The notes: a model not told the origin generated them from the sequence alone. Positions 1 to 8,432 are shown, counted from the first letter of the stretch. The stretch: 64,000 nt of DNA from Chryseobacterium viscerum (GCF_025949665.1 NZ_JAPDFT010000001.1:1798001-1862000); one strand, 5' to 3'. Program-made: numbers and translations.

Positions 1-413
1 TTCTGGTTCTCATAATGGCGAACCTGAGGATTGTGTCCGGAAGGAGGTTTTGCCCCCTCATTTAAAAAAAGATCAGCAGGGAAATAGTCCTGCCCTGTTA
101 ATACCTCTTTGATTTCTTTTGACCGAAGCTCAATAGGAGCTGATCTTCGCTGAATATCGCTGGAAAAGCTATTCCTTTCTTTACCATACAAAGAAACAAC
201 CTGATCAGCCGGGTAAGGTTTTTCATTCACAGGCTCACTGATTCTGGACTGTGCACTGAATTGAGATGAGAATACCGTAATAAGGGCTGAACAGAGTAAA
301 AACCGGTTCAATTTTTTGAAGCATTGCTGTGGTATGCCTGAGCATAGATCCCCTGTTGTTGAATCCAATAAAACAAAATGTCTTTTAATGAATTCGCACT
401 CTTTTGTTTTCAT
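1..413 (-). CDS. Secreted protein of unknown function, N-terminal part (runs off left edge)
   Basis: The frame opens with ATG at 413-411 and stays open for 137 codons to the window edge, so the C-terminus is missing. Residues 1-35 are polar and contain three Cys. A hydrophobic stretch at about 38-50 (FLLCSALITVF) is followed by an SAQ cleavage-like site near residue 55, which looks like a signal peptide with an unusually long N-region. The start may therefore lie further in, but no other ATG is available before the hydrophobic core. The visible mature part (ISEPVNEKPYPADQ onward) is polar and I do not recognise it. It is probably exported to the periplasm or cell surface. The product cannot be named from this fragment. 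Confidence 0.6.
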   Translation of the reverse strand, partial: MKTKECEFIKRHFVLLDSTTGDLCSGIPQQCFKKLNRFLLCSALITVFSSQFSAQSRISEPVNEKPYPADQVVSLYGKERNSFSSDIQRRSAPIELRSKEIKEVLTGQDYFPADLFLNEGAKPPSGHNPQVRHYENQ

Positions 414-591
414 AATACTATTTAATGGTTTGAGTTTTAAATGTATCAAACAATTAAATATCTGGGGAGGATGAATAATTAACTGGGAGAATCAGATTAG
501 TAAATGTATTGTTTTTTCCCTTAAGTGTGATTTTGGTGGTGTAGATGTAAAAGATAGGGTACAAAAATTGAAAAGCAGTTTTGTCACTCTC

Positions 592-1128
592 CTATTGTAT
601 TTCTGATTTTGTATGTGATGAGTTCTGATTATTTTTAACAGCCTGATAAAAACTGCTGTAACAGGAAACAAGATCAGCAAGTGAAAAGCCACGGTTCAAA
701 CCGCTTGTATTCGGTAAAACCCAGACCTTGGCTCCACAGAAATCTTCTTCCTGCAGCCCCCATAGAATTTCTTTCTTTTTAGAAAAAGCCTTGTAAGCAG
801 CTTTGCCGAGAAAGGCCACATATTGGGGTTGATATGCTGTTATTTTTATCTTAAAAGTGTCCAGAGCATCGTCAAACTCATCTTTTGAAAGTTCGTCAGC
901 GCGGGAGGTTGCTCTTGCGACAGCCGTTGTGAGTCCCAATCCGTAATCAAGAATAGATGTATCATTCACTGCTTCAATTTCATAAGGAGTAAAACCTGAC
1001 TGATGAAGAACCTTCCAGAAACGATTACTCTTTCCTGAAAAATGATGTCCGTCATTGGAGGATTTTAACCCGGGATTGATTCCACAAAAAATAACGTTAA
1101 GATGAACGGCAATGATGTCTGTTAACAT
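592..1128 (-). CDS. mug: G/U mismatch-specific DNA glycosylase (Mug family)
   Basis: A 178-residue single-domain enzyme of the Mug/TDG branch of the uracil-DNA glycosylase superfamily. It removes uracil or ethenocytosine opposite guanine and starts base-excision repair in the cytoplasm. Motif A reads GINPG at residues 16-20, placing the water-activating Asn at position 18 as in Escherichia coli Mug. The NRFWKVL stretch at about 36-42 and the late NTSGLNR motif match the family's substrate-pocket and DNA-insertion loops (NPSGLSR in E. coli). Length is typical and the ATG is the first in frame. It stands alone between a secreted protein and a divergent exporter. The C-terminal ten or so residues are Asn/Ser-rich and variable. 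Confidence 0.9.
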   Translation of the reverse strand: MLTDIIAVHLNVIFCGINPGLKSSNDGHHFSGKSNRFWKVLHQSGFTPYEIEAVNDTSILDYGLGLTTAVARATSRADELSKDEFDDALDTFKIKITAYQPQYVAFLGKAAYKAFSKKKEILWGLQEEDFCGAKVWVLPNTSGLNRGFSLADLVSCYSSFYQAVKNNQNSSHTKSEIQ

Positions 1129-1303
1129 AATTTAAATGACTGGATTTATAGAAATAAAATACTTCCTTATTTTCTTTTTATGCTATAAAGATATCAATAT
1201 TAAAACTATTCAGACTTACCATTTCGTTCAGAAGTATTGAACGGTTCACAGTCTGTTTGATACACTCTATCTCTGTTTTTTGCAGGGTCACACAGTTTAT
1301 TTT

Positions 1304-1333
1304 ATTGAACGTGAACAGATAATGGTAATTTTG
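1304..1333 (+). promoter_or_regulatory. Candidate Bacteroidota-type promoter of the guanidinium exporter
   Basis: The -7 box TAATTTTG (1326-1333) fits TAnnTTTG. An ATTG at 1304-1307 stands in for the -33 TTTG with an 18-nt spacer. Transcription would start near 1340, giving an 85-nt leader before the ATG at 1425. I looked for guanidine riboswitch motifs in this leader and saw no convincing fold. Confidence 0.45.
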
Positions 1334-1424
1334 CAGTAGTAATTGAGATGGGATCTTTTATTGTGAAGAACTCATTTTTAATGACGGTCTTTCAATAACG
1401 GCAACATCATTAAAAATAAATAGT

Positions 1425-1742
1425 ATGAACTGGATTGCATTAATTATCGCAGGAATTTTTGAAATTGGATGGCCTTTAGGACTTAAATTATCTCAACAAC
1501 CGGAAAATAATAAATGGAGCTGGATCATATTTTCAATCGTATGTATGACCGTTAGCGGCGGATTTCTCTGGTACGCTCAGAAAAGCATCCCTATTGGAAC
1601 AGCCTATGCAGTATGGACTGGAATTGGTGCTGTAGGAACTTTATTGGTCGGGATTCTGTTTTTCCAGGACTCAGCAAGTATTTTAAGATTGCTCTCTGCA
1701 TTACTGATTGTTGTAGGAATAGTTGGGCTCAAAATATTTTAA
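1425..1742 (+). CDS. gdx: SMR-family guanidinium exporter (Gdx/SugE type)
   Basis: A 105-residue protein with four transmembrane helices, the size of a small multidrug resistance subunit, working as a dual-topology dimer in the inner membrane. The conserved Glu is at position 13 (AGIFEIGW). The block GTAYAVWTGIGAVGTLL at about 64-80 is nearly identical to E. coli SugE/Gdx, and the tail IVGLKIF also matches. Gdx proteins export guanidinium in exchange for protons. The EmrE/QacE branch exports quaternary cations, and the WTGIGAVG signature and KSIPIGTAYA context favour Gdx here. It is a single gene, probably transcribed from the promoter at 1304-1333 and ended by the hairpin at 1766-1800. Confidence 0.85.
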   Translation: MNWIALIIAGIFEIGWPLGLKLSQQPENNKWSWIIFSIVCMTVSGGFLWYAQKSIPIGTAYAVWTGIGAVGTLLVGILFFQDSASILRLLSALLIVVGIVGLKIF

Positions 1743-1765
1743 AATAAGATATTCCTCTAAAAAAA

Positions 1766-1800
1766 ATTGGCTTAAGATTATTACTAATCATTAAGCCAAT
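1766..1800 (+). terminator. Hairpin downstream of gdx
   Basis: Ten-base perfect arms ATTGGCTTAA (1766-1775) and TTAAGCCAAT (1791-1800) lie about 25 bp after the exporter stop codon. There is no strong T-run after the stem, so termination may be weak. The rest of the 1743-2120 gap holds only the G-rich repeat at 2059-2110 and otherwise featureless AT-rich DNA. Confidence 0.45.
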
Positions 1801-2058
1801 CATCATTCAACATTAGCATAATAAACTAACCACATTTATCTCATTTGGTTTTCTATAATTCCGGTGATTTCTACTTTCATTCCGGACTTTTTTAATCAGA
1901 AATAAAAATATCTTTTGTCAGGTAAATTTGGATAAATTATGAAGATTTTAGGGAAAGATATATATCAACAACACGATAAAATCTACTAAAATTATAAACA
2001 GCAAAACAGAAACTATACAATTTCCATTTTCCTGAATTTTAATTTGAACGGCTGAAAA

Positions 2059-2110
2059 TTGCCCTCTCTCGGAGGGGTGGCAAAAATTTAAAATTTTTGA
2101 CGGGGTGGTT
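2059..2110. repeat. Short G-rich intergenic repeat, copy 1
   Basis: This segment reads CCCTC..GGAGGGGTGGC, then an AAAATTT palindrome (AAAATTTAAAATTTTT), then GACGGGGTGGTT. A second copy at 17183-17238 has the same three parts in the same order and orientation. Both copies sit in intergenic space just 3' of a gene. The CCCTC/GAGGG and AAATTT parts can each form a hairpin. Confidence 0.8.
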
Positions 2111-2120
2111 TAAACGCTTT

Positions 2121-2822
2121 TTAAATCTCCAACAACGGCTTGTACGTCCTCCCCACAGGAAGTTTTTTCCCATTAATCTGAATAATATTGGCTGACTTGA
2201 CTTCTATTTTGCCTTTTGAAATGATGTAAGACTTGTGAATACGGGTAAACATTTTTGGATTTAAAATTGTTTCTATTTTGCTAATGGGCATTTTAAAAGT
2301 GAAAGTCTCTGTTTTTGTATGAATATGAATGTACTCTCTTAAGCTTTCAATGTAGAAAATGTCCTGCAGAATGATTTTAACCTGCTTTTTTCCACTGTTG
2401 ATAAAGATATAATCACGTTCAGACATTTCCAGTAAAGCATCCTCTGCTTCCATTAAATGTTTGAACTTCCCAATAGCAGTCAGAAAACGATCATAAGGAA
2501 TAGGTTTCATCAGATAATCTACAATATCAAGTTCGTAGCCTTCCACCGCATACTGATGATAGGCCGTGGTAACAATAACTAATGGAGGATTTTTTATTTT
2601 TCTCAGAAAGTCAAAGCCTTTTACAACAGGTAGATGGAGGTCCAAAAACATAAGATCAACCTCATGAATGCTTAAAAGATTACTGGCATGTACAGCATCT
2701 GCACATTTTCCTATAAGATTCAGTTCCGGATCTCTGGAAATAAAACTTTCCAGAATTTCTGCGGCAATAGGCTCGTCTTCTACAATAATGCAGTTGTATT
2801 TTTTAGAGGCTGGGTGTGTCAT
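2121..2822 (-). CDS. LytTR-family response regulator
   Basis: A 233-residue regulator with an N-terminal receiver domain (about 10-125) and a C-terminal LytTR DNA-binding domain (about 137-233). The phospho-acceptor is Asp61 in LMFLDLHLP, with acidic pocket residues in VEDEP and a conserved Lys in YLMKPI. The LytTR part contains FYIESLREYIHIHT and the MFTRIHKSYIIS block typical of AlgR/AgrA/LytR factors. Its start overlaps the end of the upstream histidine kinase by 20 bp, so the two are translationally coupled and the kinase is the obvious phosphodonor. Targets are not evident from the neighbours. Confidence 0.92.
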   Translation of the reverse strand: MTHPASKKYNCIIVEDEPIAAEILESFISRDPELNLIGKCADAVHASNLLSIHEVDLMFLDLHLPVVKGFDFLRKIKNPPLVIVTTAYHQYAVEGYELDIVDYLMKPIPYDRFLTAIGKFKHLMEAEDALLEMSERDYIFINSGKKQVKIILQDIFYIESLREYIHIHTKTETFTFKMPISKIETILNPKMFTRIHKSYIISKGKIEVKSANIIQINGKKLPVGRTYKPLLEI

Positions 2823-3885
2823 GGAAATCTATGATTAATGTTACACTATAGCGGTCACTTTGATCTTCCACAGAAAGTATGTGTTGGGGATAAAGCAGTT
2901 CAAGTTGTCTCCGGATATTTTTCTGCCCTATTTTTGTGGAATGTGCATGAAGTTTTTCTTCTTTGGAATTTTCTATGAAATAAGTAAGAATTCCATTTTT
3001 CAACCGGATATCGATAGTTATAAATGTTTCGCCTAAACTTTCAGAAACGCCATGTTTGAAGGCATTTTCTACAAATTGTATCAAAATCAGCGGAGAGATT
3101 TCCTGGGAAGGATTGTCAATATCTTCAGTAAAGTTGATGGTAAGATGGCGGTGGCGGATTTTCTGGATCTGTATGAAATCTTTGATGTTTTCAATATCCT
3201 TGCCGAGAGAAATGCTTTTTTCAGCTGCTTCATAGATATTATACCGCATTATTTTGGAAAGCTGAAGGATAACATCTGGAGTTTCATCAGCTTTTTTCAG
3301 AGCCAGTCCATATATATTATTGAGGGTATTAAACAGAAAATGCGGATTGATTTGTGCCTTCAGCATCGTGAGTTCCTGATCCAGCTTTTCAGACTTTAAT
3401 TGGGAGATTTGTTCTTTCAGAAGATTTTTCTGTCGGGTAATTTCAACCCCGAAAATCAGACCTACCATAAAAATCAGATCCATAAAAGAATTGAATGCCA
3501 CATAGCCATTGATGAACCCTGACGGATATTTTCCATCCAAAGTTTCTGTAATTCCATAAATATAGGGATAAATGATAAAATGCGTTAAAAAGCGATGCCC
3601 CAAAACAGCAGTGATCACAATAAAAATATAGAGAATGTATTTGAAAACAACATTAGTATGAACTTTTTCAAATACATACAGCAAAGCATAGGCAAGCGGT
3701 ATTTTAATTAAAAGATATCCTAGCTCCAGGATCAGAGTATTCACAAGTCTTATTGACCATTTGAAATCCGGAAACTGATACCTGGACCAATAAAAGTCAA
3801 GGTAAACTTCAAGGATATAATACAATATCCAAAACAGCAAATGAATCTGCCATTTAGATATTTTGTATGATTTCAGGTGGGTCAT
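2803..3885 (-). CDS. LytS-type sensor histidine kinase
   Basis: An inner-membrane kinase with four or five N-terminal transmembrane helices (to about residue 150), a short coiled coil, and a His_kinase (PF06580) domain. The phospho-His lies in the block QINPHFLFNTLNN, and the ATP-binding N-box is ILIQFVENAFKHGV. The sensory part is only membrane helices, so the signal is unknown. I chose the ATG at 3885 (MTHLKSYK) because the longer frame to 3921 starts at TTG and adds a hydrophobic extension. Related kinases begin with a K..ISKW-like segment just before the first helix. It is co-transcribed with the overlapping LytTR regulator. Confidence 0.88.
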   Translation of the reverse strand: MTHLKSYKISKWQIHLLFWILYYILEVYLDFYWSRYQFPDFKWSIRLVNTLILELGYLLIKIPLAYALLYVFEKVHTNVVFKYILYIFIVITAVLGHRFLTHFIIYPYIYGITETLDGKYPSGFINGYVAFNSFMDLIFMVGLIFGVEITRQKNLLKEQISQLKSEKLDQELTMLKAQINPHFLFNTLNNIYGLALKKADETPDVILQLSKIMRYNIYEAAEKSISLGKDIENIKDFIQIQKIRHRHLTINFTEDIDNPSQEISPLILIQFVENAFKHGVSESLGETFITIDIRLKNGILTYFIENSKEEKLHAHSTKIGQKNIRRQLELLYPQHILSVEDQSDRYSVTLIIDFHDTPSL

Positions 3886-4039
3886 GATTTTAAGAATACT
3901 AAGTACTATTAGTTCAATCAAATATAGAAATATATGTCGACCAAATTAAGGTAATGATCTACAAACTACACTATTTGAGTTGTATTCAAGGGAAGTTTAA
4001 ATAAAAACTATTGATTTTAAGAAAGCTTAAATATCCTTT

Positions 4040-4423
4040 TCACGTGGCCCTTTTTAAATAAATTTCAGGGTACACAAGGTTCAGAAAGCTGAAGATCAGC
4101 AAGATATTGAACTCTATTCCATTGGTTCCTCCTCCCACTACAAACCAGCCATTTTGCCAGTGAACGAAATAAATTCCAAAAATAAAAATGAGAATATTAG
4201 CTATAGCCACCGGCTTTATATATTGGTCAAACCAAAGTAATACCACAGAGAAAAGATGAGTAAGTTTTACAATCCATGCTATGTAAATTCCAATAGGACT
4301 GAATCCTATACTGTCCAGGTAATCATGTCCGAAATGATTAACATCTCCACTAAAAATAGAAATCACGCTATGCATCAGTAATATTGCTGACAGCCCCATA
4401 CGAAGGAAGAAACTCTTTTTCAT
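4040..4423 (-). CDS. DoxX-like integral membrane protein
   Basis: A 127-residue protein with four predicted transmembrane helices: MGLSAILLMHSVISIF, then IGIYIAWIVKLTHLFSVVLL, then AIANILIFIFGIYFV, then IEFNILLIFSFLNLVY. The size, helix spacing and final E.NILLI segment suggest the DoxX/DUF417-like family of small inner-membrane proteins. Some members associate with redox enzymes, but function in this clade is unknown. It stands alone between the sensor kinase and the rhodanese/TlpA operon, separated from the latter by a terminator. Family placement is moderate and no substrate is claimed. Confidence 0.65.
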   Translation of the reverse strand: MKKSFFLRMGLSAILLMHSVISIFSGDVNHFGHDYLDSIGFSPIGIYIAWIVKLTHLFSVVLLWFDQYIKPVAIANILIFIFGIYFVHWQNGWFVVGGGTNGIEFNILLIFSFLNLVYPEIYLKRAT

Positions 4424-4492
4424 ACCTCAAAGCTATGAAGCAAAAGACAAGATTGTTTGTACTGTATATCAATTGCTTTGAAGTGTATATGA

Positions 4493-4527
4493 AAAAATAA
4501 AGAGCGGTAATTGATGTACCGCTCTTT
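4493..4527 (-). terminator. Rho-independent terminator of the rhodanese-TlpA operon
   Basis: On the minus strand, 11-bp arms AAAGAGCGGTA and TACCGCTCTTT enclose a 7-nt loop and are followed by TATTTTTTC. It lies 24 bp past the TlpA stop codon. Confidence 0.85.
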
Positions 4528-4550
4528 CATATCTGTAATGTTTTACATTC

Positions 4551-5063
4551 TTAATTCTGACTTAAAGTTTTCTTTAAAAACTCCTCCAGATCTTTGCCAT
4601 GAAGATTTTTGGCTAGAATTGTTCCCTGTCCGTCGATAATGATATTAAAAGGAAGCTCATCAATTTCGTAAAGTTTTGCGACAGGACTTTTCCAGAATTT
4701 TAAATCACTGATCTGTATCCATTGGATATTAAATCTGTCAATTGCTTTCTGCCAGCTTTCCTTATTTTTGTCTAAAGAAACCCCCAGAATTTCAAACTTA
4801 TTATTTTTTACCTGTTCAGAATAGGTATCATAAAATGTTTTCAGCTCAGGCTGTTCTTCTACACAGGGAGCACACCAGGTAGCCCAGAAATCGATCAGAA
4901 CTACTTTGCCTTTTAATGTTGAAAGAGCAAATGAGGTTCCGTCTGCCCTGTTCATAGTAATTTCAGGAGCCTTCTTCCCTATTTCTATTGTACTTTGGGC
5001 CATAACAGTCCCTGAGAAAATCATTAAAAATAATAGCGTAAAACCAATCTTCATATTAATCAT
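4551..5063 (-). CDS. Periplasmic TlpA-like thiol-disulfide oxidoreductase
   Basis: A 170-residue thioredoxin-fold protein with a signal peptide (MKIGFTLLFLMIFSGTVMAQ). Its active site is WCAPC (Cys64, Cys67) in DFWATWCAPC, and the cis-Pro lies in DELPFNIIID. The AhpC/TSA-like start (KAPEITMNRADG) marks it as a TlpA/ResA redoxin that probably reduces or exchanges disulfides in the periplasm. It overlaps the rhodanese-like gene by 8 bp if the first ATG is used. The second ATG at 5054 removes the overlap and gives a cleaner signal peptide. It shares an operon and a terminator with that gene. Confidence 0.88.
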   Translation of the reverse strand: MINMKIGFTLLFLMIFSGTVMAQSTIEIGKKAPEITMNRADGTSFALSTLKGKVVLIDFWATWCAPCVEEQPELKTFYDTYSEQVKNNKFEILGVSLDKNKESWQKAIDRFNIQWIQISDLKFWKSPVAKLYEIDELPFNIIIDGQGTILAKNLHGKDLEEFLKKTLSQN

Positions 5064-5484
5064 TTGTGGGATAGTTTTTATCTAGCCAGTCTGTTTTAAT
5101 GTTTTTCGGAAGGTTTAAAAGCTTGGCATTTTTAAAGCCCATTTCCATCAGTAATGTAAAAGCAGGACGTATATTAGGACATTTTACAAAAGGACAGCAT
5201 CCGCAGTAGATTATAATTTCTCTGTTCTTAGGAATATCTTTAAGATAATTTCTAAGTTTTTCCAGATTTTCAGGTTCATGTGTTGGGCCAATGTCTACAG
5301 AACCTTTGATGATGGCTTCCGGACCTACTGAAATAATCACCAGATCTTTTGTTTTATGCTTTTCGATTCGGGAAGCCAGTAATGCCGGATCCATCAGCTG
5401 GCTGTCTTTCCATGGATCCTGTTTTTGCTGTGCCTGGCTGAAAATGGAGCAGACAAAGCAGGCAATGATAAACAAATACTTCAT
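5056..5484 (-). CDS. Secreted rhodanese-like protein with a Cys-rich active-site loop
   Basis: A 142-residue protein starting at ATG 5484 (the frame extends to a GTG at 5499). It has a signal peptide (MKYLFIIACFVCSIFSQAQ) and a rhodanese-like fold. DLVIISVGPEA is the first strand, and IIIYCGCCPFVKCP is the position where rhodaneses carry the catalytic Cys loop. Here the loop has Cys94, Cys96, Cys97 and Cys102, not a single Cys followed by the usual Arg/Gly loop. Sulfur transfer is therefore uncertain, and metal binding or disulfide chemistry is possible. Directly downstream and overlapping is a TlpA redoxin, so the pair may form a periplasmic redox couple. Confidence 0.75.
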   Translation of the reverse strand: MKYLFIIACFVCSIFSQAQQKQDPWKDSQLMDPALLASRIEKHKTKDLVIISVGPEAIIKGSVDIGPTHEPENLEKLRNYLKDIPKNREIIIYCGCCPFVKCPNIRPAFTLLMEMGFKNAKLLNLPKNIKTDWLDKNYPTND

Positions 5485-5574
5485 ACTTCTATTTTTCACA
5501 AAGATAAAAATGTTTTATTGAGGGATCTGTTTTAAATACAGGAAAATTAGCATTCATGGGACATTTTGAAGATA

Positions 5575-5841
5575 TCAGATTTTTTTTGGAGTTATATGAA
5601 TCACATTAGAAGCTCCCGGCTCTATAATAAACCGGGTTTCCCTTTCTCTGTCATGTTCTCTGCCCTGAATAGCTGATCCGGTAGCGAGGGTTAATTTCCC
5701 CTGAAAAACAGGATGTAATGATGTCAGCGGAATTTCAATTTCCTCCTCCTCTAGCTGGATGATAATTGATTCTGCTTCAATGGGCTGGCGTGTTCCGTCA
5801 TTTAACACTGCAAATACCTGGTATTTATGGTTTTCTTTCAT
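5575..5841 (-). CDS. Small protein of unknown function (88 aa)
   Basis: An 88-residue soluble protein with no signal peptide or membrane helix. It looks all-beta, with YQVFAVLNDGTRQPIEAES followed by a glutamate run (LEEEEIEIP) and a C-terminal FIIEPGASNVIHITPK. I do not recognise the family. It is transcribed away from the flavoprotein operon, and its ATG lies 12 bp from the 22-bp inverted repeat at 5853-5924, so it probably shares regulation with that operon. The ATG is the first in frame and the codons look ordinary. Confidence 0.6.
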   Translation of the reverse strand: MKENHKYQVFAVLNDGTRQPIEAESIIIQLEEEEIEIPLTSLHPVFQGKLTLATGSAIQGREHDRERETRFIIEPGASNVIHITPKKI

Positions 5842-5852
5842 TTTTCTATTCT

Positions 5853-5924
5853 ATGCAAACAATAAAAGTATTAAGATTTTTTTAATTGTTCTATTTAAAT
5901 ATTTAATACTTTTATTGTTTGTAT
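5853..5924. promoter_or_regulatory. Long inverted repeat between divergent genes, candidate operator
   Basis: Two 22-bp arms at 5853-5874 and 5903-5924 are reverse complements with one mismatch. The core is CAAACAATAAAAGTATTAA and its exact complement, separated by 28 bp. They lie between the divergent 88-aa gene and the flavoprotein gene, 12 bp and 24 bp from the two start codons. This geometry suggests two oppositely oriented binding sites for a regulator encoded elsewhere. Confidence 0.7.
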
Positions 5925-5948
5925 CATTCAATAAAAAGCACATAGAAA

Positions 5949-7616
5949 ATGGAAGAAACATTTAAGCCTGATGCCATCATTATAGGAAGCGGACTGGCAG
6001 GGCTTACTGCCGCGATGGAGATTACCAATGCCGGAAAAAAAGTACTCCTTTTGGATCAGGAAACTGAGCAGAACATAGGTGGGCAGGCATTCTGGTCATT
6101 CGGTGGTTTGTTTCTCATCAATTCACCCCAGCAAAGAAGAGTGGGAATCAAAGATTCTTATGAACTGGCACTTCAGGACTGGAAAGGGACTGCAGGTTTT
6201 GATCGTCCGGAGGATTACTGGCCTCGTCAATGGGCAGAAGCTTACCTGAAATTTGCTTCCGGTGAAAAATATGAATACATTTCCAAATTAGGGATCAAGC
6301 TGATGTTTATGGTTGGCTGGGCAGAACGTGGTGACGGTTCAGCAACAGGACACGGAAATTCGGTACCTCGTTTTCATGTAAGTTGGGGAACTGGTACAGG
6401 CGTAGTAAAACCTTTCGTAGAAAAAGCGTACAAAGCTAAGGAAAAAGGATTGCTGGAGATGAAGTTCAGGCACAGAGTGACAGAATTACTGGTGGAAAAT
6501 GGAAAAATAAAAGGCCTCAAAGGTGATATTCTGGAAAATGATACTAAAGAAAGAGGAGCTGAGACTAATAGAAATGTTATCTCAACATTTGAATATACAG
6601 CTACAAACATCATCATCGCTTCCGGTGGAATTGGTGCCAATCATGAGCTGGTAAGGAAAAACTGGCCCGAAAGACTTGGAAAAGCACCGGAAAATATGGT
6701 CTGCGGTGTTCCTGCCTATGTAGATGGCAAAATGATTGGTATTGCAGAAAATGCAGGAGCTCATATTATCAACCGTGATAGAATGTGGCATTACACAGAA
6801 GGTTTACAAAACTGGAATCCCATATGGCCCAACCACGGAATCCGGATATTACCAGGACCTTCTTCTTTATGGTTTGATGCTGAAGGAAAACGGCTCCCTG
6901 CTCCTTTTCTTCCCGGATTTGATACATTGGGAACTTTACAATATATACAGGAAACCGGGTTTTCTTACTCGTGGTTTATCCTCACTCAGAAAATTATCAA
7001 AAAGGAATTTGCTCTTTCAGGTTCAGAACAGAATCCGGATATTACCAATAAGGACTACTCTCTTTTTCTGAAAAGAATTTTCGGTAAAAAAGCCCCCGGT
7101 CCTGTAGAAGCTTTTAAGGAACATGGAAAAGACTTTATTGTATCGGATAATCTGGAAGATCTGGTTAAAAGAATGAATGAACTGGCCGGAAATAACCTGT
7201 TGAAATATGAAAAAATAAAATCTCAGATTGAAGCCAGGGACAGAGAATTAGACAATAAATTTTCAAAAGATACCCAGGTTAATTATATCCGGAATACCCG
7301 GAATTATTTAGGAGATAAACTTGGACGTGTAGCGGCTCCTCATAAGATTTTAGCCCCGGAAAACGGACCTTTAATTGCTGTAAGGCTCAATATTCTGACC
7401 CGTAAAACTTTGGGTGGTATTAAAACCAATCTGGATGGTCAGGTATTAAATGATAACGACAGTATTATTGAAGGACTGTATGCTGCAGGAGAAGCGGCTG
7501 GTTTTGGCGGTGGCGGAATGCATGGTTACAGAGCATTGGAAGGAACATTTTTAGGAGGCTGTATTTTTTCAGGAATGAAAGCCGGAAAATATATTGCGGG
7601 CTTAAAAATTAAATAA
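5949..7616 (+). CDS. FAD-dependent dehydrogenase (fumarate reductase/ketosteroid dehydrogenase-type flavoprotein)
   Basis: A 555-residue flavoprotein. The dinucleotide fold is at the N-terminus (IIGSGLAGLTAAMEI, about residues 11-25), followed by a ribose-binding Asp/Glu (LLLDQETE) and GGQAFWSFGGL. The C-terminal FAD motif is GLYAAGEAAGFGGGGMHGYRAL near 510-531. This is the FAD_binding_2 family and closest in layout to predicted FAD-binding dehydrogenases of the KstD/COG3573 type, not a respiratory fumarate reductase, since heme or Fe-S partners are absent. The substrate is unknown. It is followed after 10 bp by an SDR oxidoreductase, so both probably act on the same hydroxy or keto compound. 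Regulation is likely through the upstream inverted repeat. Confidence 0.85.
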   Translation: MEETFKPDAIIIGSGLAGLTAAMEITNAGKKVLLLDQETEQNIGGQAFWSFGGLFLINSPQQRRVGIKDSYELALQDWKGTAGFDRPEDYWPRQWAEAYLKFASGEKYEYISKLGIKLMFMVGWAERGDGSATGHGNSVPRFHVSWGTGTGVVKPFVEKAYKAKEKGLLEMKFRHRVTELLVENGKIKGLKGDILENDTKERGAETNRNVISTFEYTATNIIIASGGIGANHELVRKNWPERLGKAPENMVCGVPAYVDGKMIGIAENAGAHIINRDRMWHYTEGLQNWNPIWPNHGIRILPGPSSLWFDAEGKRLPAPFLPGFDTLGTLQYIQETGFSYSWFILTQKIIKKEFALSGSEQNPDITNKDYSLFLKRIFGKKAPGPVEAFKEHGKDFIVSDNLEDLVKRMNELAGNNLLKYEKIKSQIEARDRELDNKFSKDTQVNYIRNTRNYLGDKLGRVAAPHKILAPENGPLIAVRLNILTRKTLGGIKTNLDGQVLNDNDSIIEGLYAAGEAAGFGGGGMHGYRALEGTFLGGCIFSGMKAGKYIAGLKIK

Positions 7617-7626
7617 TAGTACAAAT

Positions 7627-8430
7627 ATGAGCAGTTATTTCGATCATAAAGTGATTTGGGTTACCGGAGCATCATCAGGTATCGGAGAAGCCCTGGTAAA
7701 AAGTCTGGCAAAGAACAGCAACGCCAAAATAATCCTTTCGTCAAGAAAAGAAGAACAGTTACATTTGGTGGCTGAAAGAGCAGGATTGAATACAGACCGG
7801 TATGCGGTGATTCCTTTAGACCTGAAAAATTATAAAGATATGCCTGCCATTGCAGCGAAAGCATCAGAACAGTTTGGAAAGATTGATATTCTGATTAACA
7901 ATGCCGGACTATCTCAACGTTCTTTAGCGATGGAAACAGATATTGAAGTAGATAAACAGCTGATAGATGTTGATTATATCGGAACGGTGGCCCTTACTAA
8001 AGCAACTGTACCTTATATGATTAATAATAAGGGAGGGCAGATTGCCGTTGTATCCAGTCTTATGGGAATATTCGGCGCTCCTATGCGAAGTGGGTATGCC
8101 GGAGCAAAGCATGCTTTACATGGTTTTTTCGATGCTTTACGGGCAGAATTATTCAGTCAGAATATAATGATAACAATTATTTGTCCGGGGTTTATACAAA
8201 CAGATATTTCTGTTAATGCTGTTACCGGGGACGGTTCATCACAAGGTACAATGGATGATGCCACGGAAAATGGAATGCCTGTAGATATTTTTGCAAAAAA
8301 AATGCTCTATGCCATTGAAAAACAGAAAAAACAAAAAGCCATAGGGGGTAAAGAAGTAATGGCGGTTTATCTGAAGAGATTCTTTCCAAATTTATTGGCA
8401 AAAATAGTTCGTAAGGCGAAAGTCGTATAA
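7627..8430 (+). CDS. Short-chain dehydrogenase/reductase (SDR)
   Basis: A 267-residue classical SDR. The cofactor motif TGASSGIG begins at Thr13, NNAG lies near residue 90, the catalytic Ser is in VVSSLMG, and the Tyr157-x3-Lys161 pair is in YAGAKHALHG. A basic residue after the first strand (LSSRK) favours NADP(H). The helix after YxxxK and the C-terminal AKKMLYAIEKQKK resemble DHRS7-like SDRs that reduce steroids, retinal or other lipophilic ketones. It sits 10 bp after the flavoprotein dehydrogenase and is probably in one operon with it. A strong bidirectional terminator follows at 8433-8484. Confidence 0.9.
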   Translation: MSSYFDHKVIWVTGASSGIGEALVKSLAKNSNAKIILSSRKEEQLHLVAERAGLNTDRYAVIPLDLKNYKDMPAIAAKASEQFGKIDILINNAGLSQRSLAMETDIEVDKQLIDVDYIGTVALTKATVPYMINNKGGQIAVVSSLMGIFGAPMRSGYAGAKHALHGFFDALRAELFSQNIMITIICPGFIQTDISVNAVTGDGSSQGTMDDATENGMPVDIFAKKMLYAIEKQKKQKAIGGKEVMAVYLKRFFPNLLAKIVRKAKVV

Positions 8431-8432
8431 TG

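Noticed and set aside
1334..1424. Possible guanidine riboswitch before the Gdx exporter (ACGG words at two places)
   Set aside because: No flanking stems around the ACGG words and none of the guanidine-I conserved blocks were found.
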